The notes beneath the pieces are model-generated. The model worked only from the letters and a program-made list of their open reading frames with translations. It was not told the origin of the DNA and searched no databases. From an uncultured Alistipes sp. (GTDB lineage Bacteria; Bacteroidota; Bacteroidia; Bacteroidales; Rikenellaceae), in assembly GCA_900546065.1 (NCBI GenBank), contig URBK01000012.1, forward strand, positions 23,283 through 87,282: a stretch of DNA of 64,000 nucleotides, in the 5' to 3' direction. Of this stretch, positions 1-8,805 are shown one piece after another; position 1 is the first letter of the stretch, and every line of letters starts with the position of its first letter. Both the position numbers and the translations under genes were made by a program.

Positions 1-2627
1 TATACGCCGTCGGTGTAGATCGTGGCCGTAGTGTTGAGCGGGATGGTCACCTCGAGGATTATGTGGTTGCGGCTGCGGTGCCATGCCGAGCGCACGACGC
101 CACGCACAGAGTGATACGACGCCTCGGCCCACTCCATCTCGGCAGGGAAGTGCGGACGGATGATTATATTCTCGAACCCGGGTTTCTGCTCGTCGTAGTT
201 GATGCCTGCGATGTCGCTCTGCATCCATGCTGCGATATCGCCGAAGAAGACGTGGTTGGCCGACGAATCGGAGAAGTTCTCACGCAGTGCCCACGTCTCA
301 AGCGGCGTGGTAAAGCCCTCGACGATCCAGTTGCCCCACGACGGGCGGCATGTCTGCGTCGCCAGCTTGTATGCCGTCTCGACATATCCGTACTTGACCA
401 ACATGCGCAGAGCATAGCGGCTGCCCAACAGGCCGAAGTCGCACGTATATCCGTCCTCGACCACAACGTCGTTCAGACGCGCCGCAACCTTCGCCTCCAT
501 CCCCGCGGGGACGATACCCAACGCCAGAGGCACGGCCTGTGCCGTGACGCGGCCGATGGAGTAGATGCCCGTCTCCGAATCGAGATACTTCGTATTGATC
601 AGTTCGCGCAGCGCCTCGGCCTTGGCCTCGTATTTCGAACCGTCGCGGCCCGTCAGGGCGGCAAAGCGTGACATCAGTTTCTGGTCATAATAATAGAAGC
701 ACGTAGTGGTAAAGTCCGACGGCGTCTGAGTCTTGTAGAAGCACCAGTCGCCCAGACCGTATGTCACCGTACCATCCTCATTCTCGCGGCCCGCCAGATA
801 CTCAAGATAGCGTTCCGCCACGGGATATATCTTCTCGATGGCACGCACGTCGCCATAGTAGTTGTACAGCGCATCGGGAATGATGAACATGGCAGCATCC
901 CATACCGGCCCGATCCAGTCGTCATAACCCCAGCCGGCACTCGGTATGATACCCGAAATCGAACCGTCTTCACGCTGGTTGTCAATCATGTCGTCTATCC
1001 ACTTCTCATATACCGTAATACCGTCGTAGTTCGCAAGGCCGATATCGATACTTACGTGTGCATCGGCCGTCCAGCCGTTCTTCTCACGATGGGGGCAGTC
1101 CGTCGGTATTCCCTGCAGGTTGCACAGATAAGATCGCCGCACCGCCTGCCACAGGCTGTTCAGCAACTCGTTCGACGAGCGGAAATCCCCTACCGACTGC
1201 ACATCCGTATGGAGGAAATGGGCCGTCAGACTGCTGCGGTCCAACTCTATGGGACGGTCGGCCGTCACAGTGACATATTGGAATCCGTTGTAATGGAAAC
1301 GGGGCGTGAAACTCTCCATCCGGCCATCGCCGCGCAGGTAGAAGATGTCGCGCTGCAAAGAGTAGTCACCCACGGGATGCGAGTGGAAATCGATGTTGTG
1401 CATCTCGACCGTACCGTCATCACGCAGCAGCTCGCCATGCTCCATCTCAATACGCGTACCCTTTTCGCCGCGTACGCGCAGCGTGCAGACGCCCGTCATG
1501 TTGCGCGCGAAGCTGAATACATACTCGCGGTCAGAGATACGGCGCACCGACACGGGCTCGCACGTCTCGCTCTCGCGTATCGGGGGCATCTGCTGCGCCA
1601 CCAACAGCGGCGAGGGCGCCTCGCACACCACGGCTGCGGGATATGAACTGTCATCCATGGCAGGGTCGTTCCATCCCTCGACAGCACATCGGGCATCAAT
1701 TATGTCACCCGCATATATCACGTTTCCGCGCACCTCGCCCGTAGTCGTCCGCCACGTCGAGTTGGATACCACCTTCTGCCTGCGGCCGTCGCTGTACAGA
1801 ACATGCAGCTCGCATATCATGCGCGGGCGGTTGCGCCACCGAGCCGACTCGAACTGCCATACGGCCATACCCGTATATTCGTTGTAGAAACCGTTACCCA
1901 GAGTTGCCGTGATGACGTTATCGCCGTCATGCACAAGGGACGTCACGTCATGTACCTGATAGAGATTACGTTTATCGTAGTGTGTGTAGCCGGGATCGAG
2001 CCAGTCATCCGATACGCGGCTGCCGTTGATGGCCGCATCGTAGTAACCTGCGGCGCTGATATAGAGCGACGCCCGCTCGACATTCCCACTCAGGCGAAAC
2101 CGCTTGCGGAACATGGGCGCTGGCTCGTAATTCCTGTCGTAGGAGTCGGTGATCCACTTCGCGCTCCACGCCTTGCCATGCAGTTTCGCCGTTGAGAACC
2201 ACGCCACGGGAGATACCATAGTCTCCACCCCCAGAGCGTTATACCCGCGCACCTGCCAGCAATAGCGGCTCTCGGCATCGAGACTGTCGGTCGGCAGTAC
2301 AATCATCTGTCCACCACGCACGCGGCCGCTGGTCGCCACACAGCTCTCCTCGTCGGCCAACGACGCCTCATCGGTTGCTATTCGCACCTCAACCTTATGC
2401 TGACGGAACGAGGCGACGGGTTCGTCACTCTCATAGCGCCACGTAAAGCGCACGCTGTCACCGTCGATCGCAAGCGGCTCCTCGGCATACTCACATCGCA
2501 GGCCCACGATCTTCACCCGTTCGTCATCTCCGCCGCACGAACTCATCACCACAGCCGCAACCATTACGGCAGCCGCAGCCGCACGACGGCAGAAACGCAC
2601 CGCACCATCTCCTAATCCACTTTTCAT
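1..2627 (-). CDS. Alpha-L-rhamnosidase, glycoside hydrolase family 78 (C-terminus cut by window edge)
   Basis: Family GH78 removes terminal alpha-L-rhamnose from plant glycans or glycosides by inversion. The frame is open from an ATG at 2627 to the window edge, giving 875 residues so far. The start MKSGLGDG leads into a hydrophobic stretch ending in a lipobox-like VMSSC, so a lipoprotein of the cell envelope is likely. The family signature TDCPHREKNGWTADA lies at about residues 508-522. Its D509, E514 and D521 have the spacing of the acidic residues known from Bacillus GH78 enzymes, and E777 in the LETW motif is a candidate for the distal catalytic glutamate. The last visible part, with IPLNTTATIY, fits the C-terminal beta-sandwich, so only a short tail should be missing. 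It stands alone here; no SusC/SusD pair is visible, though one could lie beyond the edge. Confidence 0.92.
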   Translation of the reverse strand, partial: MKSGLGDGAVRFCRRAAAAAVMVAAVVMSSCGGDDERVKIVGLRCEYAEEPLAIDGDSVRFTWRYESDEPVASFRQHKVEVRIATDEASLADEESCVATSGRVRGGQMIVLPTDSLDAESRYCWQVRGYNALGVETMVSPVAWFSTAKLHGKAWSAKWITDSYDRNYEPAPMFRKRFRLSGNVERASLYISAAGYYDAAINGSRVSDDWLDPGYTHYDKRNLYQVHDVTSLVHDGDNVITATLGNGFYNEYTGMAVWQFESARWRNRPRMICELHVLYSDGRRQKVVSNSTWRTTTGEVRGNVIYAGDIIDARCAVEGWNDPAMDDSSYPAAVVCEAPSPLLVAQQMPPIRESETCEPVSVRRISDREYVFSFARNMTGVCTLRVRGEKGTRIEMEHGELLRDDGTVEMHNIDFHSHPVGDYSLQRDIFYLRGDGRMESFTPRFHYNGFQYVTVTADRPIELDRSSLTAHFLHTDVQSVGDFRSSNELLNSLWQAVRRSYLCNLQGIPTDCPHREKNGWTADAHVSIDIGLANYDGITVYEKWIDDMIDNQREDGSISGIIPSAGWGYDDWIGPVWDAAMFIIPDALYNYYGDVRAIEKIYPVAERYLEYLAGRENEDGTVTYGLGDWCFYKTQTPSDFTTTCFYYYDQKLMSRFAALTGRDGSKYEAKAEALRELINTKYLDSETGIYSIGRVTAQAVPLALGIVPAGMEAKVAARLNDVVVEDGYTCDFGLLGSRYALRMLVKYGYVETAYKLATQTCRPSWGNWIVEGFTTPLETWALRENFSDSSANHVFFGDIAAWMQSDIAGINYDEQKPGFENIIIRPHFPAEMEWAEASYHSVRGVVRSAWHRSRNHIILEVTIPLNTTATIYTDGV

Positions 2628-2689
2628 ATCGAATCACATTTATTATTACCCATATTTAATCCGCCGCATGGCGGCCTTATGATACATAT

Positions 2690-4147
2690 CTACTCACGCG
2701 CGACAGCTGTAACCACTTCGCGCAGCAGACGCCAGAACTTATCCACCGAGGCTATCTCGAGCCGCTCGTCGGGCGAATGCACGCCGCGCATCGTAGGGCC
2801 GAACGACACCATCTCCAGATGGGGATACTTCTCGAGGAAGAGTCCGCATTCAAGGCCGGCATGAATGGCACGCACCTTGGCCTCACTGCCGAACAACCTG
2901 AGATAACACTCCGTCGTGCGGCGCAGCAAAAGCGACTCAGGGTTTGGTGCCCACCCGGGATAACCGTCCGAATGTGCGACCTCGGCACCGGCCAAACGGA
3001 ATACCGACTCCACCATCAGCATCGCATACTCCTTGGCGCTGTCCACGGACGAACGCTGCGACGTCGTTATCACCACACTTCCCGTCTGCGGCTCCTTTAC
3101 GGATGCAAGATTGGTCGACGTTTCGACCAAACCCTTCACCGTCTGCGACATGGCCAGCACACCGCACGCCACGCCCATCAACGCTCCGATCAGCGCCTGC
3201 TGCGACGAAGCCGCAAATACCGTATCGGGCGCAGGCACAGGCGTCAATGTCAACCGCATACGCGGCTCGGTCATGTGATACTCAGCCTTTATTTCATCTG
3301 CGAAACTCTCAAACATCGCCATCAGTTCCGTCTCCAGTCCCTTGGCAACGCCCACAACGGCATACGACTCGCGCGGAATGGCATTGCGCAGATTACCGCC
3401 CTCGATACGGGCCAGACGCACACCGCACTTGGCCGCGGCCGTCGCAACGAAACGCGCAGCAACCTTTACCGAATTAGCGCGTCCCTTGTCTATATCGTCA
3501 CCCGAATGTCCGCCGAGCATATCGGCCGCATCGAAACGGTAATACAGATATCCCGCCGGAGCCTTCTCGCGTTCACAACGCAGCGTCGCAACAGTATCCA
3601 CACCGCCGGCACATCCGATAAAGATCTCGCCCTCGTCCTCCGAGTCGAGATTGATCAGATACTTGCCGCCGATCATGCCCTCACCCAGATTGAAGGCTCC
3701 CGTAAGGCCCGTCTCTTCATCCACCGTAAACAGGGCCTCCAGCGCCCCATGCTCCGCAGGGGGATCGAGCAGCAACGCCAGCGCCGCCGCCATACCTATG
3801 CCGCAGTCAGCACCCAGAGTCGTTCCCTCGGCACGCACCCAGCCATCCTCGACACGCGTGCGAATAGGATCGCGGTCGAAATCGAACTCCACGTCGCCGC
3901 GCTTCTCGCACACCATATCCATGTGTGACTGGAGCGTCACTACGGGCACCGCCTCACACCCGGCCGCTGCGGGTATGCGCATCACCACATTACCGGCATC
4001 ATCGCGCTCGCAATCTATTGCGTGGCTGCGTGCAAAATCGACAAGATATTCTATTATTCGGCCTTCGCGCTTCGAAGGGCGCGGCACACGGGTTATGGCA
4101 TCAAACTGCTCCCATACCCGACGGGGTTCCAGATCTTTCAGGGTCAT
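2690..4147 (-). CDS. pepD: Xaa-His dipeptidase (aminoacyl-histidine dipeptidase), M20 family
   Basis: A cytosolic zinc dipeptidase of the PepD type, which cleaves Xaa-His dipeptides such as carnosine. With this start it has 485 residues, the usual PepD length. Metal-site motifs appear in the family order: LQSHMDMVCEK (His and Asp ligands), TTLGADCGIGMAAAL (bridging Asp), FTVDEETGLTGA (catalytic Glu pair) and HAGLECGLF near the C-terminus, with the closing GPTMRGVHSPDERL. A second ATG ten codons upstream (4177) is possible. I prefer 4147 because MTLKDLEPRRVWEQF lines up with the usual PepD N-terminus, and 4177 would be only a few bases after the predicted transcription start. It is a single-gene unit with its own promoter. 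There is no signal peptide. Confidence 0.93.
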   Translation of the reverse strand: MTLKDLEPRRVWEQFDAITRVPRPSKREGRIIEYLVDFARSHAIDCERDDAGNVVMRIPAAAGCEAVPVVTLQSHMDMVCEKRGDVEFDFDRDPIRTRVEDGWVRAEGTTLGADCGIGMAAALALLLDPPAEHGALEALFTVDEETGLTGAFNLGEGMIGGKYLINLDSEDEGEIFIGCAGGVDTVATLRCEREKAPAGYLYYRFDAADMLGGHSGDDIDKGRANSVKVAARFVATAAAKCGVRLARIEGGNLRNAIPRESYAVVGVAKGLETELMAMFESFADEIKAEYHMTEPRMRLTLTPVPAPDTVFAASSQQALIGALMGVACGVLAMSQTVKGLVETSTNLASVKEPQTGSVVITTSQRSSVDSAKEYAMLMVESVFRLAGAEVAHSDGYPGWAPNPESLLLRRTTECYLRLFGSEAKVRAIHAGLECGLFLEKYPHLEMVSFGPTMRGVHSPDERLEIASVDKFWRLLREVVTAVARE

Positions 4148-4190
4148 AAGTTTATTACGTTTTGACAAAACTGTCATTACAAGTCAAAAA

Positions 4191-4221
4191 CAAAGTTACA
4201 AAATCCGTCTGTATAACCCAA
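4191..4221 (-). promoter_or_regulatory. Bacteroidetes-type promoter for pepD
   Basis: On the minus strand a TTG at 4221-4219 is followed by 20 bases and then TAACTTTG at 4198-4191, matching the -33 TTG / -7 TAnnTTTG consensus. Transcription should start near 4184, about 37 bases before the chosen ATG. Confidence 0.75.
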
Positions 4222-4477
4222 GCCGCAAAGGCCATAATTAGCATACGGATCCGCTAACGGCGGCGCAAAGGGCAAAAGTCTCACAAAAAAGATCAATCGG
4301 CAGGCTTCTCGCGCAGTCAATAACAACTTCGCCGTACGCCGCCTTCCCTATAATGCAACACACATCGCCATATTCCCAGTTCCTGCGGCATATTACATAC
4401 TCATACATGCCCAATCGGGGCTTTTACCCCGTATCACCACATCACACTTTACAACTTGTTTATCATACCCGCAAACA

Positions 4478-4512
4478 CAAAAAATCCCCTCACGGCCTTG
4501 CCGCAAGGGGAT
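4478..4512 (-). terminator. Intrinsic terminator after tsf
   Basis: The minus strand carries an ATCCCCT/AGGGGAT stem (4512-4506 with 4490-4484) and then a T-run (A-run 4479-4484 on the plus strand). It lies just downstream of the tsf stop and closes the ribosomal protein operon. Confidence 0.8.
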
Positions 4513-4533
4513 ATCCGATATTCGGCTGACGGA

Positions 4534-5364
4534 TTATGCCTCCAGAGCGAAACGCTTGTAAGCAACTACCGTAGCATCCTTGTCCGCATTCTTGATATAG
4601 TCGCGGATCGTGATCTTCTCACCTACCAGAATCTGGTTCAGAAGCGTATTCTCCTCGAAGAACTTGCGCATCTTACCCTCGGCGATCTTCTCCAGAATAG
4701 CCTCGGGCTTGTTGGCGTTCTTGGGATCCTGCTTCATCTGCTCCATGGCGATGGTCTTCTCGTGAGCAACCGTCTCGGCGGGGCAGTCTGCAACGTCGAT
4801 CGAGATGGGAGCCATGGCCGTAGCCTGCATGGCAACGGTGTGGGCTACCTCTACGGGCACCTCCTTGTTGAAGCCCAGAATCGTACCGAGCTTCTTGTTG
4901 AAGTGAACGTATGCGTTGCAATAGGGAGCCTCGATACGGCCGTAGTATGCCAGCTCGACCTTCTCGCCCGTCTGACCCGACTTCTCGGTCACCATCTCCT
5001 CAACGGTGCGACCCTCGTCGTTCTTGATGGCAAGCAGGGCAGCCGCATCTGCGGCGTCGTTCTTGACGGCAATGTCGAGAATGGCATTGGCCGAAGCGGC
5101 GAACTCCGCATTCTGGGCAACGAAGTCGGTCTCGCACGCAAGGCACAGAAGATATGCCTTCGTACCTACGACCTTCGTTACGACAACGCCTTCGGTGGCG
5201 CTGCGGTCGGCACGCTTGCTTACAACAAGCTTACCCTTCTCGCGGATGATATCCTTAGCGCGCTCGTAATCGCCCTCGGCCTCGATGAGAGCCTTCTTGC
5301 AGTCCATCATGCCTGCGCCCGTCATCTTGCGGAGCTTCATTACATCTGCTGCTTTTACTTCCAT
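4534..5364 (-). CDS. tsf: Translation elongation factor Ts
   Basis: EF-Ts is the nucleotide exchange factor that recycles EF-Tu-GDP to EF-Tu-GTP in the cytosol. The 276-residue product is of normal length. The N-terminal UBA-like region shows LRKMTGAGMMDCKKAL at about residues 10-26, and the TDFVAQN signature, which contacts EF-Tu, lies near residue 80. It is the last gene of the operon rplM-rpsI-rpsB-tsf, 50 bases after rpsB, and is followed by an intrinsic terminator. The rpsB-tsf order is the common bacterial arrangement. Nothing unusual was seen. Confidence 0.97.
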   Translation of the reverse strand: MEVKAADVMKLRKMTGAGMMDCKKALIEAEGDYERAKDIIREKGKLVVSKRADRSATEGVVVTKVVGTKAYLLCLACETDFVAQNAEFAASANAILDIAVKNDAADAAALLAIKNDEGRTVEEMVTEKSGQTGEKVELAYYGRIEAPYCNAYVHFNKKLGTILGFNKEVPVEVAHTVAMQATAMAPISIDVADCPAETVAHEKTIAMEQMKQDPKNANKPEAILEKIAEGKMRKFFEENTLLNQILVGEKITIRDYIKNADKDATVVAYKRFALEA

Positions 5365-5414
5365 AGTTTCGATTTGTTAAAAGGTTAAAAACTTACTTCA
5401 GCTGAGGATCTTCA

Positions 5415-6284
5415 TTACTCGGCATCGGTCGTAGCCTCGCTCTTCTCCGCAGCGGCCTCGGTCGAAGCCACTACATCGGCTACGGTCTCCTCCTCGGCAT
5501 CTACGGCCGCACGAACGGCCTTCTTGATACGGGGCTTGCCCTCCTTCTTTGCGGGAGCGGCTGCCTCAGCCTCCTGAGCCTCCTTCTCCTTCTCGAGACG
5601 GCGCTCCTCGGTGCCTTCAGCGATAGCCGCGCACACTACGTCGAGGATGGTAGCGATAGATTTTGCAGCGTCGTCATTTGCCGGTATAACGTAATCAATG
5701 TCTGTCGGATCACAACAAGTATCAACCATGGCAAATACGGGGATGCTCAATCGCTTGGCCTCCTTGACGGCATTGGCCTCCTTCTGCACGTCCACAACGA
5801 ACAGGGCTGCCGGCAGACGCGTCAGGTCGGCTATCGAACCGAGGTTCTTCTCCAGCTTGGCACGCTGACGTGCGATCTGGAGCTTCTCGCGCTTCGAGAA
5901 GTTATCGAAAGTGCCGTCGCCCAACATCTTGTCGATGGTGGCCATTTTCTTGACGGCTTTACGTATCGTGGGGAAGTTTGTAAGCATACCGCCGGCCCAA
6001 CGCTCCGTAACGTAAGGCATGCCGACGGTTGCAACCTTTTCGGCTACGATCTCCTTGGCCTGCTTCTTCGTAGCGACGAACAGCACGCGGCGACCGCTCT
6101 TGGCTATCTGCTTCAATGCGGCGGCTGCCTCATCGAGCTTGACCACGGTCTTGTGGAGGTCTATGATATGGATGCCGTTCTTCTCCATGAAGATGTAGGG
6201 AGCCATTTTAGGATTCCACTTGCGCTTCAGGTGACCGAAGTGAACGCCTGCATCCAACAATGTATTGAAATCTGTACGTGACAT
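5415..6284 (-). CDS. rpsB: 30S ribosomal protein S2
   Basis: S2 is a late-assembling 30S subunit protein. The product has 289 residues: a typical S2 core starting MSRTDFNTLLDAGVHFGH, with WNPKMAPYIF and the conserved RWAGGMLTNF, followed by an Ala/Glu/Lys-rich tail of roughly 60 residues such as many Bacteroidetes S2 proteins have. It sits third in the rplM operon. A 191-base gap separates it from rpsI; that gap holds a conspicuous hairpin (see 6323-6362) that could serve as the S2 leader. S2 represses its own operon in E. coli, but here such control is only inferred. Confidence 0.97.
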   Translation of the reverse strand: MSRTDFNTLLDAGVHFGHLKRKWNPKMAPYIFMEKNGIHIIDLHKTVVKLDEAAAALKQIAKSGRRVLFVATKKQAKEIVAEKVATVGMPYVTERWAGGMLTNFPTIRKAVKKMATIDKMLGDGTFDNFSKREKLQIARQRAKLEKNLGSIADLTRLPAALFVVDVQKEANAVKEAKRLSIPVFAMVDTCCDPTDIDYVIPANDDAAKSIATILDVVCAAIAEGTEERRLEKEKEAQEAEAAAPAKKEGKPRIKKAVRAAVDAEEETVADVVASTEAAAEKSEATTDAE

Positions 6285-6322
6285 TTTTGTTTCTGTTTTT
6301 AATTTTGAATTCTCTTTACTTC

Positions 6323-6362
6323 AACCTTCGCGGTAGTGGCCCTGCGGCCGGTCCCGAAGGTT
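6323..6362 (-). promoter_or_regulatory. Structured leader hairpin upstream of rpsB
   Basis: An 8-base perfect stem (AACCTTCG at 6362-6355 on the minus strand with CGAAGGTT at 6330-6323) encloses an inner GGCC/GGCC hairpin with a four-base loop. The element is transcribed between rpsI and rpsB and no T-run follows it, so it looks like an RNA leader or processing structure, not a terminator. A role in S2 feedback control is an inference. Confidence 0.45.
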
Positions 6363-6475
6363 TTCCGCGACGGGGCAACCTGCCGGTAATACCTATTTTA
6401 TATTATAAACGAGAGGCAGTCCCACAGATTTGAAACCCGCGTCGTGCTTAGCCGAATTTTCAGGTCTCGTAAGGC

Positions 6476-6862
6476 TTAACGCTTACTGAACTGGAACTTG
6501 CGGCGTGCGCCCGGCTGACCCGGCTTCTTACGCTCAACCTCACGTGAGTCACGGGTGAGGAATCCGTTCTTCTTCAGTACCGAACGGAGTTCCGAATCGA
6601 TCTGGCACAATGCGCGAGCGATTCCCATGCGAGCGGCCTCGGCCTGACCCTTGATGCCGCCGCCGTCGAGGTTGATCTCAACGTCGTAGCTGCCCAGCGT
6701 ATCGGTGACCATAAGCGGCTGCTTCACCTCATACTGGAGAATGTTCAGGGGGAAATAGACCTCGAGCTCCTTGTGGTTGATTGTAATCTTACCATTACCC
6801 GGCTTCACGTATACGCGAGCGACAGCGGCCTTACGGCGACCTACGGTGTTTACAACTTCCAT
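6476..6862 (-). CDS. rpsI: 30S ribosomal protein S9
   Basis: S9 belongs to the 30S head; its C-terminal tail reaches the P-site tRNA. The product has 128 residues. It begins MEVVNTVGRRKAAVARVYVKPG, contains the conserved GGGIKGQAEAARMGIARAL segment, and ends in the basic tail RRKFQFSKR that is diagnostic of S9. It follows rplM by six bases, the universal L13-S9 pairing, and belongs to the same transcript. Confidence 0.98.
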   Translation of the reverse strand: MEVVNTVGRRKAAVARVYVKPGNGKITINHKELEVYFPLNILQYEVKQPLMVTDTLGSYDVEINLDGGGIKGQAEAARMGIARALCQIDSELRSVLKKNGFLTRDSREVERKKPGQPGARRKFQFSKR

Positions 6863-6868
6863 ACTCTG

Positions 6869-7324
6869 CTACTTAATCTCGTTTAACTTAATTTCCTTGG
6901 GGTTCTGTGCGGCGTGAGGATGCTCGGCGCCTGCATAGACCTTCAAATTCTTGAGCACGGCCTCGCCCAGACGGGTCTTGGGGAGCATGCCCTTTACCGC
7001 GTGCTCGATCACGAACTCGGGGCGGCGGGCCAGAAAATCGGCCGGCGTAGCGAAACGCTGTCCACCCGGATATCCCGTGTAACGCGTGTAGACCTTATCG
7101 GTCATCTTGTTGCCCGTGAGCTTCACCTTGGCGGCGTTGATGACGATGACATTGTCACCGCAATCGACGTGGGGGGTGTAGCCGGGCTTGTTCTTGCCTC
7201 GGAGGATCTTAGCCACCTGCGATGCAAGACGTCCCAATACCTCGTTGGTGGCGTCGATCACGTACCACTCCTTCTGGACGGTACCGGCGTTCAACGAGAT
7301 AGTCTTGTAACTTCTTGAATCCAT
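6869..7324 (-). CDS. rplM: 50S ribosomal protein L13
   Basis: L13 is an early-assembling 50S protein. The 151-residue product has the expected core: WYVIDATNEVLGRLASQVAK near the N-terminus, then DCGDNVIVINAAKV, and GMLPKTRLG in the C-terminal half. It is the first gene of the rplM-rpsI-rpsB-tsf operon and lies downstream of a good -7 promoter element. Confidence 0.98.
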   Translation of the reverse strand: MDSRSYKTISLNAGTVQKEWYVIDATNEVLGRLASQVAKILRGKNKPGYTPHVDCGDNVIVINAAKVKLTGNKMTDKVYTRYTGYPGGQRFATPADFLARRPEFVIEHAVKGMLPKTRLGEAVLKNLKVYAGAEHPHAAQNPKEIKLNEIK

Positions 7325-7381
7325 CTTGTTACGTTTAGTTAATACTTGTTATTGTAATCCATCCCGCACTTTACGGGTGCG

Positions 7382-7389
7382 CAAAGATA
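7382..7389 (-). promoter_or_regulatory. -7 promoter element for the rplM operon
   Basis: TATCTTTG on the minus strand matches TAnnTTTG. It lies 57 bases upstream of the rplM ATG in an AT-rich stretch. No convincing TTG was found at the -33 position. Confidence 0.6.
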
Positions 7390-7502
7390 GTAATATTTTT
7401 TCACACTACCATCCATCGGCTAAAAATATTGCAGATAAAGCGAATAAATCGTCCGTTGCGGGGTATCTGCGCCGTGATGCGGGAGCCAAAACAAGCCTCA
7501 AA

Positions 7503-8792
7503 TCACCCCATTGCCACGAGGTACTCTCTCAGGGCGGCGGCATCGGCCGCCACAGGCACCGAATGGCGTTCACGGCGCATGGCCTCGGCGAGGGCCCGCG
7601 GCAGCGGCGCCTCAGCGCCCGTAGCCCGGCGCAGCGCATCGCCGAACTTGGCCGCATGCGCCGTCGAGACCCAGAAACCGTCAACGTCCAGAGTCTTGGC
7701 GGCGCCGTACCCGACGGCGCTGTGCGGGTCGGAGAGATATCCGTATCGAAGTTTCTGCTCGGCGATAAGCGACAGAATCGACGCATCATCACAAGAATAT
7801 CCATCGACATCGCGCCGCAGCGCCTCCCTGTCGCCGCCATAGAGCCACTCCATGCGCTCGAAATTGCTTGGCGCACCGACATCCATCGCATTGGCCACCG
7901 TCCGCACCGAAGCCCTCGGACGATATTGTCCCGTGCGCAGAAATTCGGGCACTACATCGTTGGCATTCGATGCCGCCACGAACCTGCCAACGGGAAGGCC
8001 CATACGCTGTGCCAGCATCCCCGCCGCAAGGTTGCCGTAGTTGCCGCTCGGCACCACGACGTCGGGATGCGTACGCCCCGTAATCCTGCGCCATGCGGCC
8101 CAGCCGTAGAAGTAGTAGAACGACTGCGGCAGCCACCGCAGCAGGTTTATCGAGTTGGCCGACGTGATGCGCACGCTGCGGCGCAGCGTCTCGTCGCAGA
8201 ACATCTCCTTGACAAGCCGCTGGCAGTCGTCGAACGTACCGTCCACACGCAACGGGTATATGTTGCCGCCGAGCGTAGTCATCTGCGCCTCCTGCAACGG
8301 GCTCACCTTGCCTTCGGGGTAAAGTATCACCACGCGCACGCCCGGCACGCCGCTGAATCCGTGCGCCACGGCGCTGCCCGTATCGCCCGACGTGGCCGCC
8401 AGAACAGTAAGCACGCGCCCTCCGTTGAGCATGGCCGCCACACGGCCCATGAACCGCGCCCCGAAATCCTTGAATGCAAATGTCGGCCCGTGGAACAGCT
8501 CCAGCGTATATAACTTTCCGTCCAGATGCCGCAGCACGATCGGGAAGTCGTATGCCTCATGCACCGCCTTGCGCAACATCTCGGGATCCATGTCATCCAT
8601 TATCTCAGAGGCCAGATATGCCGCCATATCGGCATACGACCGCCCGGCCAGATATTCCACACGCGCCATGTCCACCTGCGGGATACGCTCCGGCACGAAA
8701 AGCCCGCCGTCGGGCGCCAGACCCATGAATGCCGCCTCCGAAAGTCCGTACGGATGTCGGCGGCCGTGATCTCTTGTACTGTAATACTTCAT
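7503..8792 (-). CDS. thrC: Threonine synthase
   Basis: Converts O-phosphohomoserine to threonine with pyridoxal phosphate, the last step of threonine synthesis. The 429-residue product is of the short threonine synthase class. The N-terminus MKYYSTRDHGRR is typical; the PLP lysine lies in HGPTFAFKDFGARFMG, the ATSGDTGSAVAHG phosphate-binding loop follows, and PSGNYGNLAAG is present in the middle. It starts 13 bases after thrB, so the two are co-transcribed and should share the threonine attenuator upstream of thrB. No thrA (aspartokinase/homoserine dehydrogenase) is in the window. Confidence 0.96.
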   Translation of the reverse strand: MKYYSTRDHGRRHPYGLSEAAFMGLAPDGGLFVPERIPQVDMARVEYLAGRSYADMAAYLASEIMDDMDPEMLRKAVHEAYDFPIVLRHLDGKLYTLELFHGPTFAFKDFGARFMGRVAAMLNGGRVLTVLAATSGDTGSAVAHGFSGVPGVRVVILYPEGKVSPLQEAQMTTLGGNIYPLRVDGTFDDCQRLVKEMFCDETLRRSVRITSANSINLLRWLPQSFYYFYGWAAWRRITGRTHPDVVVPSGNYGNLAAGMLAQRMGLPVGRFVAASNANDVVPEFLRTGQYRPRASVRTVANAMDVGAPSNFERMEWLYGGDREALRRDVDGYSCDDASILSLIAEQKLRYGYLSDPHSAVGYGAAKTLDVDGFWVSTAHAAKFGDALRRATGAEAPLPRALAEAMRRERHSVPVAADAAALREYLVAMG

Positions 8793-8805
8793 GGTCGTAC
8801 GCGCA

